From assembly GCF_014192915.1 (NCBI RefSeq), contig NZ_JACHYN010000023.1, positions 1-64,000 on the forward strand: 64,000 nt of DNA, in the 5' to 3' direction. The notes beneath the pieces are model-generated. The model was not told the origin of the DNA and did not search any database. It worked only from the letters and a program-made list of their open reading frames with translations. The position numbers were made by a program, and so were the translations under genes. The stretch comes from Azospirillum sp. OGB3. GTDB lineage: Bacteria > Pseudomonadota > Alphaproteobacteria > Azospirillales > Azospirillaceae. Positions 53,359-63,349 of the stretch are shown here, one piece after another (positions within the stretch are counted from its first letter, which is position 1; each line of letters begins with the position of its first letter).

Positions 53359-54411
53359 ATGGCCAACAGCACTTCCCCCATCCGCGTCGGCATTCTCGGT
53401 GCGTCCGGTTACACCGGCGCCGAGCTGGTGCGCATGCTTCTCCGCCATCCCGGCGTTGAGATCTGCGCGCTGACGGCCGAGCGACAGGCGGGGAAGCCCA
53501 TGGCGGAGGTGTTCCCGCATCTGGGCCAGTTCAACCTGCCCGGCCTCGTGAAGATCGAGGAGGTCGCCTGGGACAAGCTGGACGCCGTCTTCTGCGCCCT
53601 GCCGCACGGCACCACGCAGGAGGTCATCGCCGGCCTGCCGCGCCATATCAAGGTGGTGGACCTGTCCGCCGACTTCCGCCTGTCCGACCCCGCCGAATAC
53701 GCCACCTGGTACGGGCATGAGCACCGCGCCGTGGACCTCCAGAAGGAGGTCGCCTACGGCCTGACCGAGTTCAACCGGCAGGGCGTGCGCAAGGCGCGCG
53801 TGGTCGCCAACCCCGGCTGCTACCCGACCTGCTCGCTGCTGCCGCTGCTGCCGCTGCTGATGGACGAGATGATCGAGCCGGGCGGCATCGTGATCGACGC
53901 CAAGTCGGGTGTGTCCGGCGCCGGGCGCGACGCCAAGCAGCAGAACCTCTTCACCGAGGTGTCGGAGGGCTTCAACGCCTACGGCGTCGGCCATCACCGC
54001 CACATGCCGGAGATCGAGCAGGAATTGCGGCTGGCCGCCGGGCGCCCGGTGACGGTCAGCTTCACCCCGCACCTCGTCCCGATGAACCGCGGCATGATGG
54101 CGACGATCTACGTCCGCATGGCCGACGGGGTCACCGCCGACGACCTGCGCGCCACCCTGACCGCGCGCTACGAATCGGAGCCCTTCGTGAACGTCACGGC
54201 GGCGGGCATCGCCCCGGCGACCCGCCACGTCCGCGCTTCCAACCAGGCGCTGATCGGCGTCTTCCCCGACCGCACCCCGCGCGGCGCCATCATCGTCTCG
54301 GTCATCGACAATCTGGTGAAGGGTGCCTCCGGCCAGGCCATCCAGAACATGAACGTCATGTTCGGCCTGGGCGAGACGACCGGCCTGGAGCAGGCCCCGC
54401 TGTTCCCGTGA
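53359..54411 (+). CDS. argC: N-acetyl-gamma-glutamyl-phosphate reductase
   Basis: 350 residues. The third step of arginine synthesis: NADPH-dependent reduction of N-acetylglutamyl phosphate to the semialdehyde. The dinucleotide motif is VGILGASGYTGAELVRMLL, and the catalytic C154 is in VVANPGCYPTCSLLPL. VVDLSADFRL and KSGVSGAGRDA, plus HHRHMPEIEQEL, are typical of type 1 ArgC. The following gene's GTG start overlaps its stop by 4 bases (GTGA). A separate transcript from rpsI is likely because of the terminator. Confidence 0.96.
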   Translation: MANSTSPIRVGILGASGYTGAELVRMLLRHPGVEICALTAERQAGKPMAEVFPHLGQFNLPGLVKIEEVAWDKLDAVFCALPHGTTQEVIAGLPRHIKVVDLSADFRLSDPAEYATWYGHEHRAVDLQKEVAYGLTEFNRQGVRKARVVANPGCYPTCSLLPLLPLLMDEMIEPGGIVIDAKSGVSGAGRDAKQQNLFTEVSEGFNAYGVGHHRHMPEIEQELRLAAGRPVTVSFTPHLVPMNRGMMATIYVRMADGVTADDLRATLTARYESEPFVNVTAAGIAPATRHVRASNQALIGVFPDRTPRGAIIVSVIDNLVKGASGQAIQNMNVMFGLGETTGLEQAPLFP

Positions 54412-54965
54412 CCGAAGAGAAACAGCCTGAGGAAAAATCGCCTGCGATGTCCGGCCTGATCTTGCCCTTCCAGGGCACGCATCCGAAGATCGACCCCAGC
54501 GTCTATGTGGCGCCGACGGCCTCGGTCATCGGCGACGTGGAGATCGGGCCGGGCAGCAGCGTCTGGTTCGGCTGCACGATCCGCGGCGACGTGAACGAGA
54601 TCCGAATCGGTGCGCGCACCAACATCCAGGACGGTACCGTGATTCACGTCGCGTCTGCGGGGCAGGGGACCTACATCGGCGACGACGTGTCGATCGGCCA
54701 TATGGCCCTGTTGCACGCCTGCACGCTGGAGAGCGGCTGCTTCATCGGCATGCAGGCCTGCGTCATGGACGGTGCCTACGTCGAGTCGGGGGCCATGGTG
54801 GCCGCCGGGGCTCTGGTGACCCCCGGGAAGCGTGTGGCAACGGGGCAACTTTGGGCCGGAAGTCCCGCAAGACCCGTGCGTGCACTAACGGAAAAGGACC
54901 TTTCCTTCTTCCCGGTAAACGTCAGGAACTACGTGCGGCTTGCTCAAATCTACAGAGAGGGCTAA
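54408..54965 (+). CDS. Gamma-carbonic anhydrase family protein
   Basis: 185 residues with a GTG start. A left-handed beta helix of hexapeptide repeats: VYVAPTASVIGDVEIGPGSS, VWFGCTIRGDVNEIRIG, and TNIQDGTVIHVAS. Histidines in IHVAS, SIGHMALLH form the metal site of the YrdA/CaiE group. It is homotrimeric in known members and may bind zinc. It could hydrate CO2 or be catalytically weak. It is translationally coupled to argC, an odd pairing that may reflect bicarbonate demand for carbamoyl phosphate. Confidence 0.88.
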   Translation: MTEEKQPEEKSPAMSGLILPFQGTHPKIDPSVYVAPTASVIGDVEIGPGSSVWFGCTIRGDVNEIRIGARTNIQDGTVIHVASAGQGTYIGDDVSIGHMALLHACTLESGCFIGMQACVMDGAYVESGAMVAAGALVTPGKRVATGQLWAGSPARPVRALTEKDLSFFPVNVRNYVRLAQIYREG

Positions 54966-55178
54966 TACCTCTTTAGTGCGTCGCAGCACTGTGGCATACT
55001 AGCAACAGTGACACCGGCACGAAACGTGTAGGACTTCCGAAGGGTATGTTTGTACGTGGACAAACCCCACATGTTTCGCGTTTTGTCACGTTACATGCAC
55101 GCGATAAGTCCTATCGTTTGTGCGATTCGTCCTCCGCGAACCAAGCGGTAGGGAGTGTGTCTCTAAGGGAGTGGAGAA
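54966..55178. other. Intergenic region upstream of the OmpA-like gene
   Basis: 213 bases of lower GC than the genes around it. It holds a small hairpin GTGC-GTCG-GCAC-like segment near 54977-54990 and a possible -35 TTGTCA at 55083 with no clear -10. A strong promoter and long 5' leader for the outer-membrane gene are plausible. No gene is supported. Confidence 0.4.
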
Positions 55179-55766
55179 ATGAACAGCTTCTTCCGCGCTA
55201 CCATGGCCGTCGTGCCGGCCGCCGTCGTCGCTTTCGGCCTGACCGCCGGGGCTCAGGCCCAGAGCGCCGACACCGCCGAGTGGTGCAATCCGGTCATCGG
55301 CTGGAACGACACCCCGGTCCGCACGGCGGATGGCGGCTACGCCACCCACCAGGGCAGCTTCAAGTGCCCGCCGGCCGCCGCTCCGGCGGTTGCTCCGGCC
55401 CCGGCCGCCCGCGCCCAGACCGAATACCTCGTGTTCTTCGACTGGGATAAGGCCAACGTCACCCCGGCCGCCGATCGCGTGATCGGCGATGCGGCCGCCG
55501 CCATCGGCAAGGGCGCCAACGCCCGCGTCCATGTCGTCGGCCACACCGACACCTCGGGTTCGCCGGCCTACAACCAGCGTCTGTCGGTGCGTCGCGCCGA
55601 GGCGGTGAAGCAGGCCCTCGTCTCCAAGGGCATCGCCGCCGGCGCCATCACCACCGAGGGCAAGGGCGAGAGCCAGCTCCTGGTGCAGACCGGCCCGAAC
55701 GTCCGCGAGCCGTCCAACCGTCGTGCGCAGATCCTGCCGCGCGGTGCGAACGCCCCGTCGTCGTAA
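55179..55766 (+). CDS. OmpA-family outer membrane protein
   Basis: 195 residues with a signal peptide (1-28, TAGAQAQS). An N-terminal unique region has two cysteines (EWCNPVIGW and FKCPPAA), followed by a Pro/Ala linker. An OmpA-like peptidoglycan-binding domain then starts around residue 84 (YLVFFDWDKANVTPAADRV), with VHVVGHTDTSGSPAYNQRLS, RRAEAVKQAL and EPSNRRAQI containing the Asp/Arg that bind diaminopimelate. It probably anchors the envelope to peptidoglycan; no barrel is present. The ribosome site GGAG is strong, and two terminators follow. Confidence 0.88.
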   Translation: MNSFFRATMAVVPAAVVAFGLTAGAQAQSADTAEWCNPVIGWNDTPVRTADGGYATHQGSFKCPPAAAPAVAPAPAARAQTEYLVFFDWDKANVTPAADRVIGDAAAAIGKGANARVHVVGHTDTSGSPAYNQRLSVRRAEAVKQALVSKGIAAGAITTEGKGESQLLVQTGPNVREPSNRRAQILPRGANAPSS

Positions 55767-55794
55767 GGCGCAGGTTCCCATTCGGGACACGGAG

Positions 55795-55819
55795 CCCCGG
55801 ACCTCGGTCCGGGGTTTTC
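55795..55819 (+). terminator. Terminator 1 after the OmpA-like gene
   Basis: CCCCGGACC and GGTCCGGGG form a perfect 9-base stem with a TC loop, followed by TTTTCG. It lies about 30 bases after the OmpA-like gene stop. Confidence 0.85.
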
Positions 55820-55830
55820 GCTGACAAAGG

Positions 55831-55862
55831 AAAAGGCCCCGGACCATGGTCCGGGGCCTTTT
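55831..55862. terminator. Perfect 32-base palindromic bidirectional terminator
   Basis: The sequence is AAAAGGCCCCGGACCA followed by its exact reverse complement. It ends in TTTT on both strands, so it can terminate both the OmpA-like gene and the convergent phaC. It shares the core CCCCGGACC with terminator 1. Confidence 0.85.
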
Positions 55863-55955
55863 CTTATGGGCCACTCTTGTGGTCCGCCGCGTCGACGGCT
55901 CGACAACTGCTCCGGGCATCCGGAGGGCGGCGGACCGCCCTCCGGATTTGGGGCA

Positions 55956-57755
55956 TCAGACGATGCGCACCTTGGCGTAGGAGCCGGGGGCGTCCTCCAG
56001 AACGGGCAGGCCGCCCTTTTCCGGATTGCGCGCCGGGACCTTGCCTTCGGAGAAGGTGGAGACCCAGTTGTTCCACTCCGGCCACCAGGAGCCGGGGGTC
56101 TGCTCCGACGACGCCAGCCAGTCATCCGATGCCTTCGGCAGCTTGGCGTTGGTCCAGTAGCAGTACTTGCCGGCGGCCGGCGGATTCACCACGCCGGCGA
56201 TGTGGCCGGAGGCCGCCAGCACGAACTTCACCGGGCCGGAGAAGAGGTGGGCGCCCATGTAGGTGGACTTCCACGGCGCGATGTGGTCCTCGCGGGCCGA
56301 CAGGAAGAAGGACGGGGTCTTCACGTTGCGCAGGTCGATCGGCACGCCACCCAGCGACACCGCGCCCGGCTTCGCCAGCAGGTTCTTCTGGTACATGTTG
56401 CGCAGGTAGAAGCTGTGCATCGCCGCCGGCATGCGGGTCGAATCGCTGTTCCAGTAGAGCAGGTCGAACGGGAACGGGTCCTTGCCGAGCAGGTAGTTGT
56501 TCACCACGAACGACCAGATCAGGTCGTTGGCGCGCAGCATGTTGAAGGTGGTCGCCATCTTCGAGCCGTCCAGGTAGCCCTGCTGGGCCATCTGGCTCTC
56601 GATCATGGTGAGCTGCTCCTCGTCGATGAAGACCGACAGCTCTCCGGCTTCGGTGAAGTCCAGCATGGTGGTGAAGAAGGTGGCCGACTTGATGCGGTCG
56701 TCCTTCTTGGCCGCCATGTAGGACAGGGTGGAGGCCAGCAGCGTGCCGCCCAGGCAGTAGCCGATGGCGTTCACGTCCTTCTCGCCGGTCACCTTCTCGA
56801 TGGCGTCCAGCGCGGCCAGGACGCCTTCGAACATGTAGTCTTCGAAGCCCTTCTGGGCCAGCTTTTCATCCGGGTTCACCCAGGACAGGACGAAGACGCT
56901 GTGGCCCTGGTCGACCGCCCACTTGATGAAGCTGTTCTTCTCGCGCAGATCCAGGATGTAGTACTTGTTGATCCAGGGCGGCACGATCATCAGCGGCCGC
57001 TTGTTCACCTCCGGCGTGGTCGGGGTGTACTGGATGAGCTGCATCAGATCGGTCTGGAAGACGACCTTGCCCGGAGTGACGGCGATGTTCTTGCCGACCT
57101 GGAAGGCGTCGTAGTCGGTCATGGAGATGCGCAACTCGCCCTTGCCGCGCTCCAGATCCTTCAGCAGGTGCTCAAGCCCCTTGACGAGGTTCTCGCCGCC
57201 CGTCTCGATGGTCGTACGCAGCACCTCCGGGTTCGTCATGACGAAGTTGGAGGGAGCCATCGCATCGACGAACTGGCGGGTGTAGAAGTCGACCTTCTTG
57301 GCCGTGTGGTCGTCGAGCCCGTCCACGCCGTTGACCGTGGACTGCATCCACCGGGCCGACAGCAGGTAGGACTGCTTGATGAAGTCGAACAGGGTGTTCT
57401 CGTCCCAGGCCGAATCCTTGAAGCGGCGGTCGTCCTTCGCCGGGGCGATGACCGGCTGGGCCTCCTGGCCGAAGAAGCGCTGGGTGGTGCGCTGCCACAG
57501 GGTCAGGTAGTCCTGCCACAGCGTCATCTGCGCCTTCATCAGCTTCGCCGGATCGGCCATCATGCGCGTGGTCATTTCCAGGAACGCATGGCCGACGCCC
57601 ATGGGGTCGGGATTCTTCGCGCCGACGCCGTCCGAGGCCTGACGGGACAGGAATTCGGTGACCAGCCGCTGGCTCTGCTCGGCGATGCGGGTCATCGCCC
57701 GCGACATCTCCACCGGGTCGGGAAGCTTGACGTCAGGGGCCTGGTTTTCGGCCAT
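55956..57755 (-). CDS. phaC: Class I poly(R)-hydroxyalkanoic acid synthase
   Basis: 599 residues. It polymerises R-hydroxyacyl-CoA to polyhydroxyalkanoate granules. The lipase-box-like motif GYCLGG carries the catalytic C334, preceded by VNAIG. The WGADP-like region is LTLWQRTTQRFFGQEA, and PLMIVPPWINKYYILDL, FVLSWVNPD and APWKSTYMGAHL (with the acidic and His residues nearby) are class I signatures. Length is normal. No phaAB or phasin gene is adjacent. It is divergent from a small lipoprotein gene and convergent with the OmpA-like gene. Confidence 0.96.
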   Translation of the reverse strand: MAENQAPDVKLPDPVEMSRAMTRIAEQSQRLVTEFLSRQASDGVGAKNPDPMGVGHAFLEMTTRMMADPAKLMKAQMTLWQDYLTLWQRTTQRFFGQEAQPVIAPAKDDRRFKDSAWDENTLFDFIKQSYLLSARWMQSTVNGVDGLDDHTAKKVDFYTRQFVDAMAPSNFVMTNPEVLRTTIETGGENLVKGLEHLLKDLERGKGELRISMTDYDAFQVGKNIAVTPGKVVFQTDLMQLIQYTPTTPEVNKRPLMIVPPWINKYYILDLREKNSFIKWAVDQGHSVFVLSWVNPDEKLAQKGFEDYMFEGVLAALDAIEKVTGEKDVNAIGYCLGGTLLASTLSYMAAKKDDRIKSATFFTTMLDFTEAGELSVFIDEEQLTMIESQMAQQGYLDGSKMATTFNMLRANDLIWSFVVNNYLLGKDPFPFDLLYWNSDSTRMPAAMHSFYLRNMYQKNLLAKPGAVSLGGVPIDLRNVKTPSFFLSAREDHIAPWKSTYMGAHLFSGPVKFVLAASGHIAGVVNPPAAGKYCYWTNAKLPKASDDWLASSEQTPGSWWPEWNNWVSTFSEGKVPARNPEKGGLPVLEDAPGSYAKVRIV

Positions 57756-57988
57756 TGGTGCGGTCCTTCTTCTTTAGGCGAGTTTTAGGCTTCAGGAGGG
57801 ACGTTGTGCGGTTTATACAGTGCCTGCCGGAAGTCTGTTCGGTCGGAGTGCGTGCCGGTCCTGGCATCCCGGACAGCTTCTGCCATGTCCGTTCGAGCCG
57901 GGGTCCGTCATACACCTCTCGTATGAAGATTTCATTTCGCCCACCACCGTTCAAGCGGCCGGATGGGTTCGGATGTGAGGTTCGCAGA

Positions 57989-58384
57989 ATGGAAACGGGT
58001 ATCCGACGCGACGTGATTGCGAAGGCGGGTCGGTTGGGTCCGGCACTGTCCGTCCTGGTTGTTCTCGCCCTGCCGGCCTGCAGCGACCGCGTGCTCGACA
58101 CCGGTCTGGTCGGCGCCGTGACCGGTCGCGACGTGCCCAGCCAGGAGGCGCCGGTGCGCAGCATGTCCGGCCAGAACCGGGAATACCCCAACCTCGGCAC
58201 GGTTCCGCCGCGCCCCACCGACCTGCGGACGGAAGCGCAGCGCCAGGAGGATCTGGACCGTCTGGCCCAGGACCGCGAGGCCGCCAAGAGCATGCTGCCG
58301 ACCCCCATGGACGTTCCCCCGCCGCCGGACATCACGCCTGGACAGCCAAGCGCCGGGAAACCCGCCCCCGGAAAGCCCAAATGA
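57989..58384 (+). CDS. Small hypothetical lipoprotein
   Basis: 131 residues if started at METGIRRDVIAK; MKISFRPPPF 22 codons upstream is also possible. A hydrophobic stretch ending in LPACSDRV is a lipobox, with acylated Cys at about residue 31. The rest is disordered and Pro/Glu/Arg-rich, with a helical segment around EDLDRLAQDREAAKS, and ends PAPGKPK. No family is recognised. It is probably tethered to a membrane. It is divergent from phaC. Confidence 0.65.
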   Translation: METGIRRDVIAKAGRLGPALSVLVVLALPACSDRVLDTGLVGAVTGRDVPSQEAPVRSMSGQNREYPNLGTVPPRPTDLRTEAQRQEDLDRLAQDREAAKSMLPTPMDVPPPPDITPGQPSAGKPAPGKPK

Positions 58385-58759
58385 GGGCAGGGGTGTAGCA
58401 AAAGGCGGACGCTGCCAGTAATCCGTAAGTATACCTATGCGGAGCGTCCTTCGGCCTTTGATGGCGTTCCTTTGAAGCAAAGGGACGCGCCGTTCTTCGT
58501 CCGGTCGATGCGCAGTTCCGATGGCGGTGGCGCGGACCACGGAGCACCCATTGCTGCTGCCAAGGTGGAAAAACTACGTCTTGCGGCGGCGGGTCCGCAA
58601 CAGATTTTCATGCTGCGACTATTTGGCGCGTCGGCTTCGCTTCAGCTCGGGTTGGTTTCATACCGGCTGGATTGCCGGTGCACGGCCATGGCGCCGCGGC
58701 ATGACCGCCCTGCGCCGCCCGCGGTTGTTGGAAATTATAAGGCGCCCTTACAATAAGGG
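58385..58759. other. Intergenic region, 375 bases, no supported gene
   Basis: Only short reading frames with atypical composition occur, with no ribosome sites and no family resemblance, so I do not call a gene. The right end holds the MarR-type operator candidate described separately. The rest has no recognised structure apart from a few small GC hairpins. Confidence 0.5.
58745..58759. promoter_or_regulatory. Inverted repeat CCCTTA-CAA-TAAGGG before the MarR gene
   Basis: A perfect 6-base inverted repeat with a 3-base spacer ends at the base before the MarR start codon. An autoregulated MarR operator would be expected at such a place. Confidence 0.5.
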
Positions 58760-59227
58760 ATGCTTGATGAATCCCCCTTCGGAATGATCCTGATCGACTG
58801 CGCGCGGCTTCTGCGCGCGCGGTTCGACCGTGCCCTGGACGACGCCCGGCTCGACCTCACGGCGGGGGAGGCGCGGGCGCTGGTCTATGTCTGCCGCCAC
58901 CCCGGCTCGCGCCAGTCGGTGCTGGCGACCCACATGTGGGTGGAGCCGATGACCCTGGTCGGCTTCCTCGACCGGCTGGAGGCGCGCGGGCTGGTGGTCC
59001 GCGAGCCGGACCCGGCGGACCGCCGCGCCAAGATCGTCCAGCCGACCCCGCAGGCCGAGCCGCTGGCGCTCCAGGTTCTGGAGGCCTTCCGCACCGAGCG
59101 CGAGTCGGCCATGGCCGACCTTTCGGCGGAAGAGATCGTTCTGCTCAAAGACATGCTGGACCGCCTGCGCAACCGCATGATCGCCGACGACATGATCGCC
59201 GACAACCGCGGCGGGGCCGGCCAATGA
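58760..59227 (+). CDS. MarR-family transcriptional regulator
   Basis: 155 residues. A winged helix-turn-helix: LDLTAGEARALVYVCRH, QSVLATHMWVEPMTLVGFLDRL (recognition helix), and the wing segment GLVVREPDPADRRAKIVQ with the typical DPADRRA beta hairpin. The N-terminal and C-terminal helices form the dimer interface. The MFS transporter gene overlaps its stop by 4 bases (ATGA), so this is a classic ligand-responsive repressor plus efflux pair. A palindrome just ahead of the gene may be its operator. Confidence 0.9.
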   Translation: MLDESPFGMILIDCARLLRARFDRALDDARLDLTAGEARALVYVCRHPGSRQSVLATHMWVEPMTLVGFLDRLEARGLVVREPDPADRRAKIVQPTPQAEPLALQVLEAFRTERESAMADLSAEEIVLLKDMLDRLRNRMIADDMIADNRGGAGQ

Positions 59228-60570
59228 GCCATTCCCCCGTGCAGACCGACGCGCCCGCCATGACGGAGACGCGTACCGCCGTCATCGGAACGCTGATCGT
59301 CACGCTGGGGCCGCTCAGCCTCGCCCTCTACACGCCGGCCCTGCCGATGCTGGTGGAGGCGTTCCAGACCACACCGGCGGCGCTGAAGCTGACGCTCTCC
59401 GTCTATTTCTTCGGCTTCGCCTTTTCCCAGCTTGCCTGCGGGCCGCTGTCCGACGCCTACGGGCGGCGGCCGGTCGCCCTGGGCTTCTTCGTCACCTACG
59501 TCCTGGGCAGCGTCGTGGCGGCGCTGTCGGGCAGCATCGAATGGCTGCTGGTCGGGCGGGCGTTGCAGGGCATCGGTGCGGCGGCGGGCATCGCCATTTC
59601 CCGCGCCATCGTGCGCGACCAGTTCACCGGCCAGCGGTCGGCGCGCATCCTGAACCTGATCGGGTTGATGCTGGCCATCGTGCCGGCGGTGGCGCCGACG
59701 CTCGGCGGTGTGATCCTGGGCACGGTGGGCTGGCACGCCATCTTCGTGGTGATGACGCTCTACGGCATCGCCGTGCTGACGGTCTTCGCGCTGGGCACGG
59801 CGGAAACCAACCGGACGCGCGACCGCTCGGCGGCGCGGCCCGGCCCGGTGATCCGCAACTACCGGACCCTGCTGACCGACCGGCGCTTCATGCGGGCGGG
59901 GCTGGTGCTCGGCACGACGCTGGGCGGCCTCTACACCATGGCGGCGCTGCTGCCCTTCGTGATGATCGAGCGGGTGGGGCTGAGCCCGACCGTCTTCGGC
60001 TTCGCCATGCTGCTGCAGACCGGCTCCTACACGCTGGGGGCGACCCTGGCCGGGCGGCTGCTGCGCCGGGTGGACGCGATGCGGCTGATCCCTTACGGGC
60101 TGGCCTGCGTGGCGCTGGGCGGGCTCGGCTTCGCCCTGGCGCCGCTGACCGGCGACCCGACCGTGGCGAGCGTGATGGCGCCGACCGCCGTCTGGGCCTT
60201 CGGCATCGCCCTGGTCATGCCCGGCGCCACCAGCGACGCCCTGGCCGGCTTTCCCCGCATGGCCGGGGCGGCGTCGGCGCTGATCGGCTTCATGCAGATC
60301 GGCGGTGGGCTGGCCGGCACGGCGGTGGCCGCGCTGTTCGCCGATCCCTACACGGCGACGACGGCCATCATGCCGGGCCTCGCTTTGCTGTCGCTGCTGT
60401 CCTACGCGCTGCTGCGCGTGCCGAAGTCCCGTCGCAGCCAGCCGACCGAGCCCGCCCGGCCGGAGGATCTGGAGGTCGCCGTGGACCCGGTCGCCCTGGT
60501 CGGCGCCGGTGGCGAGGAGATCGAGGAAGCGTTGCACCAGCGCCGCGCCTCCGGCCGTAAGGGAGGCTGA
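59224..60570 (+). CDS. Bcr/CflA-family multidrug MFS transporter
   Basis: 448 residues starting at MSHSPVQTDAPA, with 12 transmembrane helices. LYTPALPMLVEAFQTTPAAL and the motif GPLSDAYGRRP are typical of Bcr/CflA drug exporters (DHA1 family), and RALQGIGAAAGIAISRAIVRD follows in helix 4. The C-terminal 40 residues are an Arg/Glu-rich cytoplasmic tail. It probably exports toxic compounds under control of the upstream MarR protein, to which it is translationally coupled. Confidence 0.9.
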   Translation: MSHSPVQTDAPAMTETRTAVIGTLIVTLGPLSLALYTPALPMLVEAFQTTPAALKLTLSVYFFGFAFSQLACGPLSDAYGRRPVALGFFVTYVLGSVVAALSGSIEWLLVGRALQGIGAAAGIAISRAIVRDQFTGQRSARILNLIGLMLAIVPAVAPTLGGVILGTVGWHAIFVVMTLYGIAVLTVFALGTAETNRTRDRSAARPGPVIRNYRTLLTDRRFMRAGLVLGTTLGGLYTMAALLPFVMIERVGLSPTVFGFAMLLQTGSYTLGATLAGRLLRRVDAMRLIPYGLACVALGGLGFALAPLTGDPTVASVMAPTAVWAFGIALVMPGATSDALAGFPRMAGAASALIGFMQIGGGLAGTAVAALFADPYTATTAIMPGLALLSLLSYALLRVPKSRRSQPTEPARPEDLEVAVDPVALVGAGGEEIEEALHQRRASGRKGG

Positions 60571-60724
60571 AGACGGGCTTCGGCGTCCGGGATGCCATGG
60601 GCAGCGCAGGAATGCGCCCGGACGCGAATTTTACCTCGCTTCTGAAGATGCGGGGCGGTAGATAAGTGGTCCCGGTCCGCAAATATGGGTTCGTGGCGTG
60701 GCCGGACAAGGCTTCGGAGCGTCC

Positions 60725-61998
<1,274 letters not shown>

Positions 61999-61999
<1 letters not shown>

Positions 62000-63306
62000 T
62001 GTCCGACTCCCACAAAACAGGCCCCCTGAAAATCGCCGTCGCGGGCCTGGGCACGGTCGGCGCGGGCGTTCTGAAGCTTCTGGAGCGGCAGGCCGACCTG
62101 ATTGAGCAGCGCTGCGGCCGCCGCATCGAGGTGGTGGCGGTCAGCGCCCGCTCGCGCGGCAAAGACCGCGGTGTCGACCTGTCGAAGGCCGAATGGTACG
62201 ACGACCCGGTGGCGCTCGCCGCTCATCCCGGCGTGGATGTGGTGGTCGAGCTGATCGGCGGGTCCGAAGGGGCCGCGAAGGAGACCGTCGAGCTGGCGCT
62301 GGAGCGGGGACGCCACGTCGTCACCGCCAACAAGGCGCTGCTCGCCCATCACGGTACCGCTCTGGCGGCCAAGGCGGAGGCCGCCGGCCTCGCCATCGGC
62401 TTCGAGGCGGCGGTGGCCGGCGGCATCCCGATCATCAAGGGGCTGCGCGAGGGGCTGGCGGGCAACCGGGTGTCGGAGGTGCACGGCATCCTCAACGGCA
62501 CCTGCAACTACATCCTCACCGAGATGCGCACCACCGGCCGCGATTTCGCGGACGTGCTGGCCGACGCGCAGAAGCTGGGCTACGCGGAAGCCGACCCGAG
62601 CTTCGACATTGATGGCGTGGACGCGGCGCACAAGCTGGCGATCCTGACCTCGGTGGCCTTCGGCACGCCGGTGGACTTCAAGAGCGTCCATGTCGAGGGC
62701 ATCCGCCACGTCTCGGCGGTGGACTTCGACTACGCCGACGCGCTCGGCTACCGGATCAAGCTGCTGGGCATCGCCCGGCGCACCGACCACGGGATCGAGC
62801 AGCGCGTGCACCCCTGCATGGTGCCGAAGGCGGCGCCCATCGCGGCGGTGGACGGCGTGTTCAACGCCGTGATCGCCCAGGGCGACTTCGTGGACCGCGT
62901 GCTGTTCGTCGGCCGCGGCGCCGGCGAGGGGCCGACGGCCTCGGCGGTGGTGGCCGACCTGATCGACATCGCCCGCGGGCGTTCCACCCCCACCTTCGGC
63001 GTGCCGGCGGCCCAGCTTTCCGAGGCCCAGCCGTCGCCGATGGAGGCCCGCCGGGGGTCGTACTACGTACGCCTGATGGTCGTGGACCGTCCCGGCGTGA
63101 TAGCGGATGTTGCGGCGGCCATGCGCGACCAGAACGTCTCCATGGAGCAGTTCCTGCAGCGCGGGCGCGCCCCCGGTGAAGCGGTGCCGGTGGTCCTGAC
63201 CACCCATGACACCGAAGAGGCGGCCATGCAGCGCGCGCTTGCCACCATCGCCGACAAGGAGTCGGTGGTCGAGCCGCCGCGCATGATCCGCATCGAACAG
63301 TTTTGA
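61999..63306 (+). CDS. hom: Homoserine dehydrogenase
   Basis: 435 residues. NAD(P)H-dependent reduction of aspartate semialdehyde to homoserine, the branch point to threonine and methionine. The cofactor motif is VAGLGTVGAGVL, then VVTANKALLAHHG, the catalytic-domain segments FEAAVAGGIPIIKGL and LNGTCNYILTEM, and GYAEADPSFDIDGVDAAHKL. A C-terminal ACT domain (about 350-430, with MVVDRPGVIADVAAAM) suggests feedback control by threonine. Its homoserine product feeds the metY reaction after acetylation. It overlaps the previous gene by one base. Confidence 0.96.
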
Positions 63307-63349
63307 CCGAACCATAGAAGAACCGAGCATCGATTCGGGGGAGAACACC

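Noticed and set aside
54966..55450. Alternative reading frame starting at about 55046 across the OmpA-like gene start
   Set aside because: It overlaps the well-supported OmpA-like gene in another frame, has no ribosome site and no recognisable domain.
58472..58756. Short reading frame of about 94 codons in the gap before the MarR gene
   Set aside because: There is no ribosome site, the composition is low-complexity, it matches no family I recognise, and it runs into the MarR operator region.
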